This document shows, piece by piece, positions 1 through 5,342 of a stretch of DNA of 5,342 bases (position 1 is its first letter; each line of letters starts with the position of its first letter). The position numbers were made by a program, and so were the translations under genes. The DNA comes from Candidatus Sediminicultor secundus. Its GTDB lineage: Bacteria > Atribacterota > JS1 > SB-45 > 34-128. Location: assembly GCA_002849045.2 (NCBI GenBank), contig NCRO01000234.1, positions 1 through 5,342 of the forward strand, given 5' to 3'. The notes under the pieces are model-generated. The model did no database searches. It was not told the DNA's origin and saw only the letters and a program-made list of their open reading frames with translations.

Positions 1-119
1 TCAATAATTCGGTAAATTTTAGCGCAAAACCTATAGGCTCTGAGGAATTTCTTAACCATATGATTGAGGCTTTAGGTATTATTATAGATAGACGTCCTAA
101 AGGAAGAATTAAACCATAG
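1..119 (+). CDS. C-terminal end of a probable REP-associated (Y1/IS200-like) transposase, 5' part outside window
   Basis: An open frame (codons from position 3, stop TAG at 117-119) enters from the left edge and encodes the last 38 residues of a protein. The end contains GSEEFLNHMIEALG followed by a basic tail (RRPKGRIKP). A 'GSEEF...LE.LGR' block followed by a basic tail is typical of the C-terminus of REP-associated tyrosine transposases (TnpA_REP / Y1 transposases), which nick and join single-stranded DNA at hairpin termini. The catalytic HUH and Tyr motifs would lie upstream and are not visible, so the family call rests on the tail alone. A diverged copy of the same tail lies at 1485-1612, which supports this being mobile or repeated DNA. 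It could instead be another small repeated protein. Confidence 0.5.
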   Translation, partial: NNSVNFSAKPIGSEEFLNHMIEALGIIIDRRPKGRIKP

Positions 120-134
120 AAAAAATAGGATGTG
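1..134 (+). repeat. Direct repeat copy 1 (transposase tail plus 3' flank)
   Basis: This stretch aligns with 1485-1634 in the same orientation. The first 15 bases are identical, the middle is diverged, and copy 2 is 16 bases longer, mainly because of extra basic codons near the stop. The last 20 bases (115-134 against 1615-1634) are identical. The similarity runs past the stop codon into non-coding flank, so a DNA element was duplicated and not just a protein domain. The left limit is unknown because the window begins inside the repeat. Confidence 0.8.
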
Positions 135-167
135 TTGTCCCATTTTAATTAAGACAAATCCAATATG

Positions 168-173
168 AAGGAG
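168..173 (+). promoter_or_regulatory. Shine-Dalgarno AAGGAG that selects the TTG start at 180
   Basis: AAGGAG lies 6 nt before an in-frame TTG at 180-182. The upstream ATG at 165 overlaps this motif and has no purine-rich sequence before it. Starting at TTG gives the N-terminus MRIVIITLGSRGDVQP, which is where proteins of this glycosyltransferase family usually begin. Both lines of evidence favour TTG 180. Confidence 0.75.
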
Positions 174-179
174 AATATA

Positions 180-1436
180 TTGCGCATTGTTATTATTACA
201 TTAGGATCCAGGGGAGATGTTCAACCTTTTTTGAACCTGGGAATAGGTTTGAGGGAAGCAGGGCATGATGTACAGGTAGCTACAGTGGAAAACTTTAAGG
301 ATTTGGTAAAAGAACAAGGACTGGATTTTATCCCCTTGAGAGGCGATATTAAAAAGATGCTCTCCAGTCCGGAAGGCCGCAAGTTTTTTAAAAGTAAGAA
401 TCCCATAACCCTTGTGCAGAGTATGAAAAGGGCATCTACAGAATTGCTTCAAACCATGCAGGACGATATTCTTAAAGCTCTTGATGGAGCAGATGCAAGC
501 GTTTTTTCTTATCTTTGCGGACCGGTATTAGATGTAGCGGAGAAGACCGGCCTTCCCTGTTTTCTTGGTCTGCTAAATCCTGTATTACCGACAAGTGAAT
601 ATCCCAACTTCGCGGTAACCCTGAAAAACCTGGGACCCCATCTTAATCTACTGACCTATGATCTGTTACAATTTATAATGTGGATGACCTTCGGTTCGAT
701 AAGAGACCGCTGGCGAAAAGAAAGACTGGGATTACCTAAAGGTCCTATCTTTCGAAGAATAGAGAAACAACAAATTCCGGTACTTGCTGCTTATAGTTCA
801 TATGTAGTGCCAAAACCAGCAGATTGGCCTGAAAAGGCTTGGGTTACAGGATACTGGTACAAGAAGGTTCGGGATAATTGGCAGCCTCCAAAGGAGTTGG
901 AAAATTTTCTGGCATCCGGGCCACCTCCAGTATGTGTCACCTTCGGCAGTATGATAGATAATGAAAAGGATAGAATAGTAAGATTGATCCGGAATACTCT
1001 GGAAAATGAAGGATTAAGAGGAATCCTGGTGGCAGGTTGGAGTGGAATAAGGAAAACGGAAGAAGGAAGTAATAATTTTTACTATTTGAAATCAATCCCT
1101 TATGACTGGTTGTTTCCCCGAGTGACCGCAGTAGTACATCATGGGGGTGCCGGTACATTAGCAGATACTTTACGGGCAGGGGTACCCTCAATTGTGATTC
1201 CCTTTGTCGCAGACCAACCCTTCTGGGCACAGCAAGTTTATAAACTTGGAGTTGCTCCAAAACCCATTAAAAGAAGTGCTTTGAATGAGAAACGTCTCTC
1301 TTATGCTCTTCGGATAGCTGTCAACGATAAAGGTCTCCGAAAAAAAGCCCGGGAATTAGGTCACTTCATCCGTGGGGAGGATGGGATAGCCACAGCAATT
1401 GATATTATCCATCAACATTTAGGGATTAAGAAGTAA
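180..1436 (+). CDS. GT1-family glycosyltransferase (YjiC / UGT80-like, COG1819 type)
   Basis: This is a predicted 418-residue GT-B fold enzyme that moves a sugar from a nucleotide-sugar donor to a lipid or other small hydrophobic acceptor. The N-terminal half (residues 1 to about 140) begins with the glycine-rich GSRGDVQP motif at 9-16, typical of the glycosyltransferase family 28 N-terminal domain found in sterol, macrolide and glycopeptide glycosyltransferases. The C-terminal donor-binding domain begins near VCVTFGSM (251-258). It has the HHGGAGT motif at 320-326 and the ADQPFWA segment with D345/Q346, which in the family contacts the donor sugar. Length and domain order match an intact enzyme. 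There is no signal peptide, so it should be cytoplasmic or attached to the inner face of the membrane. The acceptor cannot be read from sequence: sterol-like lipid, carotenoid or polyketide are all possible. The start is TTG 180; ATG 165 would add five residues. The gene stands alone between two transposase-tail repeats, and I see no clear promoter or terminator. Confidence 0.88.
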   Translation: MRIVIITLGSRGDVQPFLNLGIGLREAGHDVQVATVENFKDLVKEQGLDFIPLRGDIKKMLSSPEGRKFFKSKNPITLVQSMKRASTELLQTMQDDILKALDGADASVFSYLCGPVLDVAEKTGLPCFLGLLNPVLPTSEYPNFAVTLKNLGPHLNLLTYDLLQFIMWMTFGSIRDRWRKERLGLPKGPIFRRIEKQQIPVLAAYSSYVVPKPADWPEKAWVTGYWYKKVRDNWQPPKELENFLASGPPPVCVTFGSMIDNEKDRIVRLIRNTLENEGLRGILVAGWSGIRKTEEGSNNFYYLKSIPYDWLFPRVTAVVHHGGAGTLADTLRAGVPSIVIPFVADQPFWAQQVYKLGVAPKPIKRSALNEKRLSYALRIAVNDKGLRKKARELGHFIRGEDGIATAIDIIHQHLGIKK

Positions 1437-1444
1437 ATTCTCAT

Positions 1445-1485
1445 ACTTGGTAGAGGTGAATATAAATAGTGAAGGTGTACCAAGT
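1445..1485. repeat. 8-bp perfect inverted repeat abutting repeat copy 2
   Basis: ACTTGGTA at 1445-1452 is the exact reverse complement of TACCAAGT at 1478-1485, with a 25-base loop. It lies just after the glycosyltransferase stop codon. Its right arm ends on the first base of the stretch shared with the left edge of the window. There is no T-run after it, so it is not a standard intrinsic terminator. It could be a decayed hairpin from the element's terminus or a chance pairing. Confidence 0.35.
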
Positions 1486-1612
1486 CAATAATTCGGTAAC
1501 TTTTAACTGAAAACTTACAGGATTTGGGGAGTTTCTTAACTGGATGGTTGAGGGTTTAGATATTATTATAGATAGATATCTTAAGGGAAAACCTCGTAAA
1601 AGGAAAAGCTAA
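1485..1612 (+). pseudogene. Remnant of the same transposase C-terminus, with in-frame stop
   Basis: In the frame matching the copy at the left edge, this reads NNSVTFN, then TGA at 1508-1510, then KLTGFGEFLNWMVEGLDIII, DRYLKGKPRKRKS and TAA at 1610-1612. The KGKPRKRKS ending resembles the basic tail of REP-associated transposases even more closely than copy 1 does. Upstream in the same frame a stop occurs at 1463-1465, so no longer coding region survives. The internal stop, the changed GSEEF motif and the lack of any catalytic part show that it is a dead fragment. It was identified mainly by comparison with 1-119. Confidence 0.6.
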
Positions 1613-1626
1613 ATCATAGAAAAAAT

Positions 1627-1630
1627 AGGA
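1627..1630 (+). promoter_or_regulatory. Ribosome binding site of the hydrolase, lying within repeat copy 2
   Basis: AGGA sits 8 nt before ATG 1639. The identical bases occur at 127-130 in copy 1, where no gene begins immediately after, so this site appears to be inherited from the repeat tail. Confidence 0.5.
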
Positions 1631-1638
1631 TGTGATTT

Positions 1639-2049
1639 ATGAAATTCATTCTTTCACTCTTAGTTGTTGCATTGCTCGCCATTGTTACTCTGACTGAAGG
1701 TAATGCGTCAACCTCACAGCAGACCAAGGAATTCAAAGAATTAATGGTGCCAGCAGAGGACGTTACCTTGTATGTCAGAATCGCTGGCGATCCGCAAGCT
1801 GAAAATATCTTGTTAGCTGTCCATGGTGGTCCCGGCAATTCAAGTGATTATATGATAAGCCTTGAACAGCTTCAAAGTGAAGAGCTTACTGTGGTAACCT
1901 ATGATCAGCGTGGAACAGGAAGATCTTCTGAACCATCCGAAGGATACTCACTATTGAAGTACGCTGAAGATCTCGAGGCCGTTAGAAAGGCTTTAGATGC
2001 TGAGAAAGTTCATGTTCTGGGGACGACTGAAAATAATGCCTTGGTATAG
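1639..2049 (+). pseudogene. Truncated secreted alpha/beta hydrolase (S33 proline iminopeptidase-like)
   Basis: The frame encodes 136 residues, of which about 128 look like genuine hydrolase. Residues 1-23 form a signal peptide: a basic start, a hydrophobic stretch (ILSLLVVALLAIV) and a small-residue cleavage region (GNA|ST). The mature part has the HGGPG oxyanion-hole motif at 62-66 and the DQRGTGRSS motif at 89-97, both typical of family S33 peptidases and related hydrolases. After VHVLG (124-128) the family would continue into the nucleophile elbow (GHSWGG-like), but the frame reads TTENNALV and stops. Those last eight codons are antisense to the 3' end of the neighbouring dppF gene. The nucleophile Ser and the catalytic Asp and His are therefore all missing, and family members are usually around 300 residues. 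The product cannot be an active hydrolase. The break point is at about 2022. Confidence 0.85.
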
Positions 2050-2777
2050 GGGTGTAAGGGATTTTCGAAGATATTTTCTGTCTCTCCGTATTCTGCTATC
2101 TTCCCCAGATACATAATGGCTATCTTTTCTGTAATAATCCGTGCCAGATATAAGTCATGAGTAATAAATATATAAGTAAGATTCAATTCCTCTCTTAATC
2201 TCATCAATAGATTTAAAATCTCTGCCTGGACTGAGACATCCAAAGAAGAAGTAGGTTCATCCAAGACTACAAATTCCGGATTTAAAATGAGTGCCCGGGC
2301 GATAGCTACCCTCTGTCTCTGCCCTCCGGAAAGTTCGTGGGGATAACGATAAAGGTGCTCCTCTCCCATGCCTACCAAATTTAGAAATTCCTCAACTTTA
2401 GTTATAAGTTCGCTCTCGCCTTTTACTAAATGGTGGGTTCTTAGTCCACTACCAATAATATCTTTTATTTTTTTCCGGGGATGTAATGAAGAATAAGGGT
2501 CCTGGAAGACTATTTGCATATTTCTGCGCATACTTTTTTCTAATCTTTTTATCCTGGTTATATCTTCCCCTTTATAGAGGATTTCTCCTGAAGTAGAATC
2601 TATTAAGTGAAGCATTATCCTCCCCAAAGTAGTCTTTCCTGAACCAGATTCACCCACCAATCCAAATATGTCTCTCTTATTAATCTGTAGAGAAACACCA
2701 TCAACTGCCTTTACATATTCGTGTTTCTTCCAGGGAAAGTATTTCTTAATCTCTCTGAGTTTAATCAGTTCTTCCAC
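2010..2777 (-). CDS. dppF: Peptide ABC importer ATPase DppF-like, C-terminally truncated
   Basis: This is the second ATP-binding subunit of a dipeptide/oligopeptide-type ABC importer and acts on the cytoplasmic face. It has Walker A GESGSGKT at 42-49, Q-loop Q92 in FQDP, signature LSGGQ at 149-153, Walker B VVLDEP at 170-175 and H-loop H207, so the nucleotide-binding domain is complete. The family C-terminal extension begins with NPLHPYTKAL (239-248) but stops after VVP plus two stray residues (R254, T255). Normal DppF/OppF proteins run to roughly 310-330 residues and end with a Cys-containing RFHPRC region; here there are 255. Some family members, such as NikD/NikE types, are short, so residual function is possible. 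The stop codon (2010-2012) lies in hydrolase DNA. The start is GTG 2775-2777, with AAGGAG 6 nt upstream. The first 17 bases overlap the end of dppD, which suggests translational coupling. Confidence 0.85.
   Translation of the reverse strand: MEELIKLREIKKYFPWKKHEYVKAVDGVSLQINKRDIFGLVGESGSGKTTLGRIMLHLIDSTSGEILYKGEDITRIKRLEKSMRRNMQIVFQDPYSSLHPRKKIKDIIGSGLRTHHLVKGESELITKVEEFLNLVGMGEEHLYRYPHELSGGQRQRVAIARALILNPEFVVLDEPTSSLDVSVQAEILNLLMRLREELNLTYIFITHDLYLARIITEKIAIMYLGKIAEYGETENIFENPLHPYTKALFSVVPRT
2019..2022. other. Breakpoint joining truncated hydrolase to truncated dppF
   Basis: Reading rightwards, hydrolase similarity continues through the Gly codon at 2020-2022. Reading leftwards on the other strand, DppF similarity (KALFSVVP) continues through the Pro codon at 2019-2021. 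Beyond these points each frame becomes unlike its family. The overlap is GGGG, so the join has up to four bases of microhomology. It could be an illegitimate recombination product (deletion or inversion end) or an assembly chimera. The sequence alone cannot separate these. Confidence 0.75.
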
Positions 2778-3765
2778 TTTCTACTCCTTCGTATTCTCTT
2801 TCATACAAATAACAGGCGACCATATGATCTTTTTCTACCTGTAAGACTTTAGGTTTTTCGTTTTTACATAAATCCCTTACATAATCACAGCGGGGATGAA
2901 ATCTGCACCCTGAAGGTGGGTTCACCAAATCGGGAACACTCCCCCGAATCTCCACTAATTCATTTCTCCGATCAGATGGAATAGCATTTATAAGACCTTT
3001 AGTATAGGGATGTTGAGGATTATTAATAATCTGATCTACCTCACCCACTTCCACCATATCTCCGGCATACATTACCCCTACCCGATCACAGGTTTCAGCA
3101 ACAACAGATAAATCATGGGTGATAAGTAAAACTGTGGCCTTATGTTTACTGATTAAATCTTTGAGTAAACTTAATACCTGGGCCTGAATGGAAACATCTA
3201 AGGCGGTAGTCGGCTCATCGGCAATAAGTAAAGAGGGCTCAGTGGATAACATCATAGCAATCATCACTCTTTGGGCCATTCCCCCAGATAATTGATGGGG
3301 ATATTGACGGACAATCTTTTCAGGCTCAGGAATATTTACCTCTCTTAGCAATTCAATAACTCTCTTCTTGGCTTCCCTTTCACTCATATTTTTGTTGGCG
3401 ATAAGACTTTCAGCTATTTGATCACCATTATTCATAACCGGGTTTAAGGCAGATACGGGATACTGCATTATCATAGTAATCTCTTTCCCTCGAATCTTCT
3501 CCCTAATCTCTTCCTTGCTCATCTTTAAGAGGTCTCTCCCCTTAAAGATTATCTCTCCTCTTTCGATCTTTCCGGGATTCTGCACTAAATTAAGGACTCC
3601 AGAGGCAGTTACACTCTTTCCACAGCCGGTTTCTCCGACCAGACCAAAAAACTCACCCTGATAAATTTTCAGGTTGACTCCATTTAAGGCCTTGACTATC
3701 CCCCGGTAAGTATAAAAATTAATCCGTAAATCTTTTATCTCCAATAATAGGTCTTTAATCATCAC
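2761..3765 (-). CDS. dppD: Peptide ABC importer ATPase DppD-like, with Fe-S-type Cys motif
   Basis: This is the first ATP-binding subunit of the importer, 333-334 residues and full length for the family. It has Walker A GETGCGKS at 44-51, Q-loop Q101, signature LSGGM at 159-163, Walker B LLIADEP at 179-185, D-loop TALD at 187-190 and H-loop H217. The C-terminal oligopeptide-transporter extension is intact: [10 protein letters not shown] at 249-258, then [12 protein letters not shown] with C287 and C293, followed by C300 and C318. In DppD-type proteins these four Cys bind a [4Fe-4S] cluster. The Q-loop reads [10 protein letters not shown], where most relatives have FQDP or FQEP; the Tyr is unusual. 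The start is either GTG 3765 or the next codon, ATG 3762, which shares one base with the dppC stop (TGATG). AAGGGGG at 3771-3777 serves both, with 5 or 8 nt spacing. The overlaps on both sides mark it as an operon gene. It could equally be named OppD. Confidence 0.9.
   Translation of the reverse strand: MMIKDLLLEIKDLRINFYTYRGIVKALNGVNLKIYQGEFFGLVGETGCGKSVTASGVLNLVQNPGKIERGEIIFKGRDLLKMSKEEIREKIRGKEITMIMQYPVSALNPVMNNGDQIAESLIANKNMSEREAKKRVIELLREVNIPEPEKIVRQYPHQLSGGMAQRVMIAMMLSTEPSLLIADEPTTALDVSIQAQVLSLLKDLISKHKATVLLITHDLSVVAETCDRVGVMYAGDMVEVGEVDQIINNPQHPYTKGLINAIPSDRRNELVEIRGSVPDLVNPPSGCRFHPRCDYVRDLCKNEKPKVLQVEKDHMVACYLYEREYEGVESGRTD
2784..2789 (-). promoter_or_regulatory. Shine-Dalgarno AAGGAG for the GTG start of dppF
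   Basis: Read on the - strand, AAGGAG precedes GTG 2777-2775 by 6 nt. It lies inside the last codons of dppD, so it fixes the dppF start and its 17-bp overlap with the upstream gene. Confidence 0.75.
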
Positions 3766-4670
3766 TGCCGCCCCCTTCTGAGGTGAGGATCAGAAATATC
3801 CCTTATCCCATCACCCAACAAATTGAAACCAAAGATTGCCAATAGAATAGCAAAACCAGGGAAGGTAGGGACCCACCACTGAGTGATTAAAAATTTTCTC
3901 CCCGTACTTACCATCAGACCCCAATCCGGGGTAGGAGGTTGAGCGCCTAATCCCAGGAAGCTCATTCCAGCAGCAATACGAATGATATTTCCCATATCCA
4001 GGGTAGCCCGAACAATTAAAGTGGATAAACAAAGAGGTAGAATGTTAAAAACCAGTATTTTAAGATTAGAAGTACCTAAGGCTTTTTCCGCTTCAATAAA
4101 AGTCCTCTCTTTGATGCTTAAGGTTTCTCCTCGGGCTAATCGGGCGTAGACCGGCCACATAGTCAGGGCAATGGCTATCATCGTATTTCTAAGATTGGGC
4201 CCCAGGGCTGTCCCAATAGCCATAGCCAGGATAAGCCGGGGAAAAGCCATAAATATATCAGCAAGCCTCATTATGATTTCATCAATCCATCCCCCAAAAT
4301 AACCGGCAGTAAGTCCCAGTAAGATACCCAAAGGTAAATCTATAGCCAGAACAATTAACACAATCTTCAGGGCTATTCCAGCCCCGTGGATTATCCGGGA
4401 AAGGATGTCTCTCCCTAATTCATCGGTTCCCAACAGATGGGCCTTTGAAGGGGGTGCTAATCTATTGTCCAGATGCATAATTACAGGGTCATGGGAGGCA
4501 ATATAGGGAGCAAAGATTGACATAATAATTAAAATTAAGATTATAGATAAGCCGACCATAGTCAGCGGGCTTCTCTTTATTAAATAAACGGTCTCTTTAA
4601 TGTCAGAGATCTCCGAAGAGTGTCTCTTATTCCAAGAGGTTATCCAATTTTGTAAATTTTCCCTAACCAA
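3762..4670 (-). CDS. dppC: Peptide ABC importer permease DppC-like
   Basis: This is one of the two inner-membrane channel subunits, 302 residues and normal for the family. A cytoplasmic N-terminal region precedes TM1 (about 37-57, LTMVGLSIILILIIMSIFAP), as in the OppC N-terminal domain. The family motif HLLGTDELGRDILSRIIHGA follows at 78-97, then about five more membrane segments. The EAA loop that docks onto the ATPases is at 193-212 (EAEKALG...NILP). The C-terminus has the conserved FLGLGAQPPTPDWG (238-251) and LLGDGIRDISDPHLRR (284-299). The start is TTG 4668-4670, with AAGGGGG at 4679-4685 leaving 8 nt; no better start is visible. It begins 13 nt after dppB and its stop overlaps dppD, consistent with one transcript. 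The transported substrate cannot be assigned beyond the peptide/nickel family. Confidence 0.92.
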   Translation of the reverse strand: MVRENLQNWITSWNKRHSSEISDIKETVYLIKRSPLTMVGLSIILILIIMSIFAPYIASHDPVIMHLDNRLAPPSKAHLLGTDELGRDILSRIIHGAGIALKIVLIVLAIDLPLGILLGLTAGYFGGWIDEIIMRLADIFMAFPRLILAMAIGTALGPNLRNTMIAIALTMWPVYARLARGETLSIKERTFIEAEKALGTSNLKILVFNILPLCLSTLIVRATLDMGNIIRIAAGMSFLGLGAQPPTPDWGLMVSTGRKFLITQWWVPTFPGFAILLAIFGFNLLGDGIRDISDPHLRRGRQ

Positions 4671-4678
4671 ATTGCTTA

Positions 4679-4685
4679 CCCCCTT
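4679..4685 (-). promoter_or_regulatory. Shine-Dalgarno AAGGGGG for the TTG start of dppC
   Basis: Read on the - strand, AAGGGGG lies 8 nt before TTG 4670-4668 and overlaps the dppB stop codon (TAA, 4686-4684). It supports the unusual TTG start of dppC. A similar AAGGGGG precedes dppD. Confidence 0.6.
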
Positions 4686-5342
4686 AATATTTAATCCTGG
4701 GATCTAAAGCCGCATAAAGCAAATCCACTATCAAATTGCTCATAGCATAGCAGATGGCAATCAAGGTAACTGAACCTATCACTGCATTTAAATCGAGGGA
4801 TAAAAAGGAATGTATTGCATATCTTCCCAGGCCGGGATACCCGAAGACGGTCTCAGTCAACACCGAGCCTTCCAGCAGGTAGCCAAAAGATATTCCAATC
4901 ATAGTTAATACCGGAATAGAGGCATTTCTGAAGGCATGTTTAAAGATTACCTTTTTTTCTTTTAATCCTTTGACCCGAGCAGTTCTTATATATTCCTCAT
5001 TAAGGACCTCGAGCATCGAGGACCGAGTAACCCTACATATATAAGCCGTCTGGATCCATCCTAAGACCAGGGCAGGACCTAATAAGTGGTAAAGGGCATC
5101 CCAGAAAGTTCTAAATTGGCCGGCTATTAAGCTGTCCAATAGATAAAAACCGCTTACCATGGGAGGAGAAGAGATATGGGGGGATAATCTCCCTCCAGGG
5201 GGGATAAGACCTAAATGATAATATAAAATTAAAATGAATAATAAACCGAGCCAGAAGGCAAGGGAGATAAGAAAAAATTGGGAGATAAGAATTATAGTTA
5301 GCAAAAGAATGGTAGTTATTTTGATTTGTCTTTTATTTTGTG
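4684..5342 (-). CDS. dppB: Peptide ABC importer permease DppB-like, 5' end outside window
   Basis: This is the partner channel subunit. The window holds its last 218 residues. The frame stays open to the right edge, and an in-frame TTG at 5304 has no ribosome binding site, so it is not the start. DppB proteins usually have 305-340 residues, so roughly the first third (TM1 and its large external loop) is missing. Visible landmarks are a hydrophobic segment ending in FWLGLLFILILYY followed by LGLIPPGG, a family signature before an external loop. Next comes the cytoplasmic EAA loop EYIRTARVKGLKEKKVIFKH, then the ETVFGYPGLGRYAI motif. The end LLYAALDPRIKY is the usual DppB C-terminus. It is the first of the four importer genes here. 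A promoter and the gene for the solute-binding protein would be expected to its right, beyond the window. Confidence 0.92.
   Translation of the reverse strand, partial: QNKRQIKITTILLLTIILISQFFLISLAFWLGLLFILILYYHLGLIPPGGRLSPHISSPPMVSGFYLLDSLIAGQFRTFWDALYHLLGPALVLGWIQTAYICRVTRSSMLEVLNEEYIRTARVKGLKEKKVIFKHAFRNASIPVLTMIGISFGYLLEGSVLTETVFGYPGLGRYAIHSFLSLDLNAVIGSVTLIAICYAMSNLIVDLLYAALDPRIKY

Larger units (their letters stand above)
1485..1634 (+). repeat. Direct repeat copy 2 (decayed transposase tail plus 3' flank)
   Basis: This is the second copy of the 1-134 repeat, in the same orientation. It shares the first 15 bases, a conserved block around TATTATTATAGATAGA, and an identical 20-base end at 1615-1634. 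Similarity stops at 1634/1635, four bases before the hydrolase start codon, so the hydrolase ribosome binding site lies within the repeat. The two copies bracket the glycosyltransferase gene. Confidence 0.8.

Noticed and set aside
64..88. Promoter-like TTGAGG and TATTAT/TATAGA in the transposase tail, partly conserved in copy 2
   Set aside because: Spacing between the boxes is poor, and conservation is explained by the shared coding sequence (ALGIIID / GLDIIID).
135..157. TTGTC / GACAA pairing between repeat copy 1 and the glycosyltransferase
   Set aside because: The stem is only 5 bp with a 13-base loop and no T-run. It is too weak to call a terminator or operator.
937..1260. Open frame of 107 codons on the - strand
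   Set aside because: It lies wholly antisense to the conserved donor-binding domain of the glycosyltransferase, has no recognisable motif, and is explained by the opposite coding strand.
2010..2060. Bidirectional terminator between the convergent hydrolase and dppF
   Set aside because: No stem-loop with T-runs is present. The two frames overlap directly, which fits a breakpoint and not a natural convergent gene pair.
3811..4032. Second - strand frame of 73 codons inside dppC
   Set aside because: It is out of frame within strongly conserved dppC codons and has no family resemblance.
1..5342. CRISPR array, tRNA/rRNA, toxin-antitoxin or phage genes
   Set aside because: I looked on both strands and saw no regularly spaced repeats, RNA gene motifs or small paired genes. 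The only repeats are the two transposase tails.

Overview
The window looks like AT-rich bacterial DNA. Several genes use TTG or GTG starts behind strong AAGGAG/AAGGGGG Shine-Dalgarno sequences, and transport genes are packed into an operon. No rRNA, tRNA or other phylogenetic marker is present, so the lineage stays open. An uncultured anaerobe is a plausible guess from style only.

Left part (1-2022), + strand. The window opens inside the last codons of what looks like a REP-associated (Y1/IS200-like) transposase gene. Next comes a complete GT1-family glycosyltransferase, which probably starts at TTG 180 rather than ATG 165. After it lies a second, decayed copy of the same transposase tail (1485-1634) with an in-frame stop. 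The tail of this second copy carries the ribosome binding site of a secreted S33-type alpha/beta hydrolase gene. That gene is cut off directly before its nucleophile elbow.

Right part (2019-5342), - strand. Four genes of a dipeptide/oligopeptide (Dpp/Opp/nickel-type) ABC importer are read from the right edge leftwards in the order dppB (5' end outside the window), dppC, dppD, dppF. They are spaced by 13 nt or overlap, so they are almost certainly cotranscribed. DppB and DppC would form the membrane channel and DppD and DppF the two ATPases. The solute-binding protein is not in the window and may lie upstream of dppB. The last gene, dppF, stops abruptly inside its C-terminal oligopeptide-transporter extension.

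The most notable point is where the two parts meet. The + strand hydrolase and the - strand dppF both lose family similarity at the same four bases (GGGG, 2019-2022), with no intergenic DNA or terminator between them. This is the signature of a recombination breakpoint with microhomology, or of a chimeric assembly. I see no convincing undescribed functional system. The second most interesting signal is the pair of same-strand transposase-tail repeats bracketing the glycosyltransferase gene.
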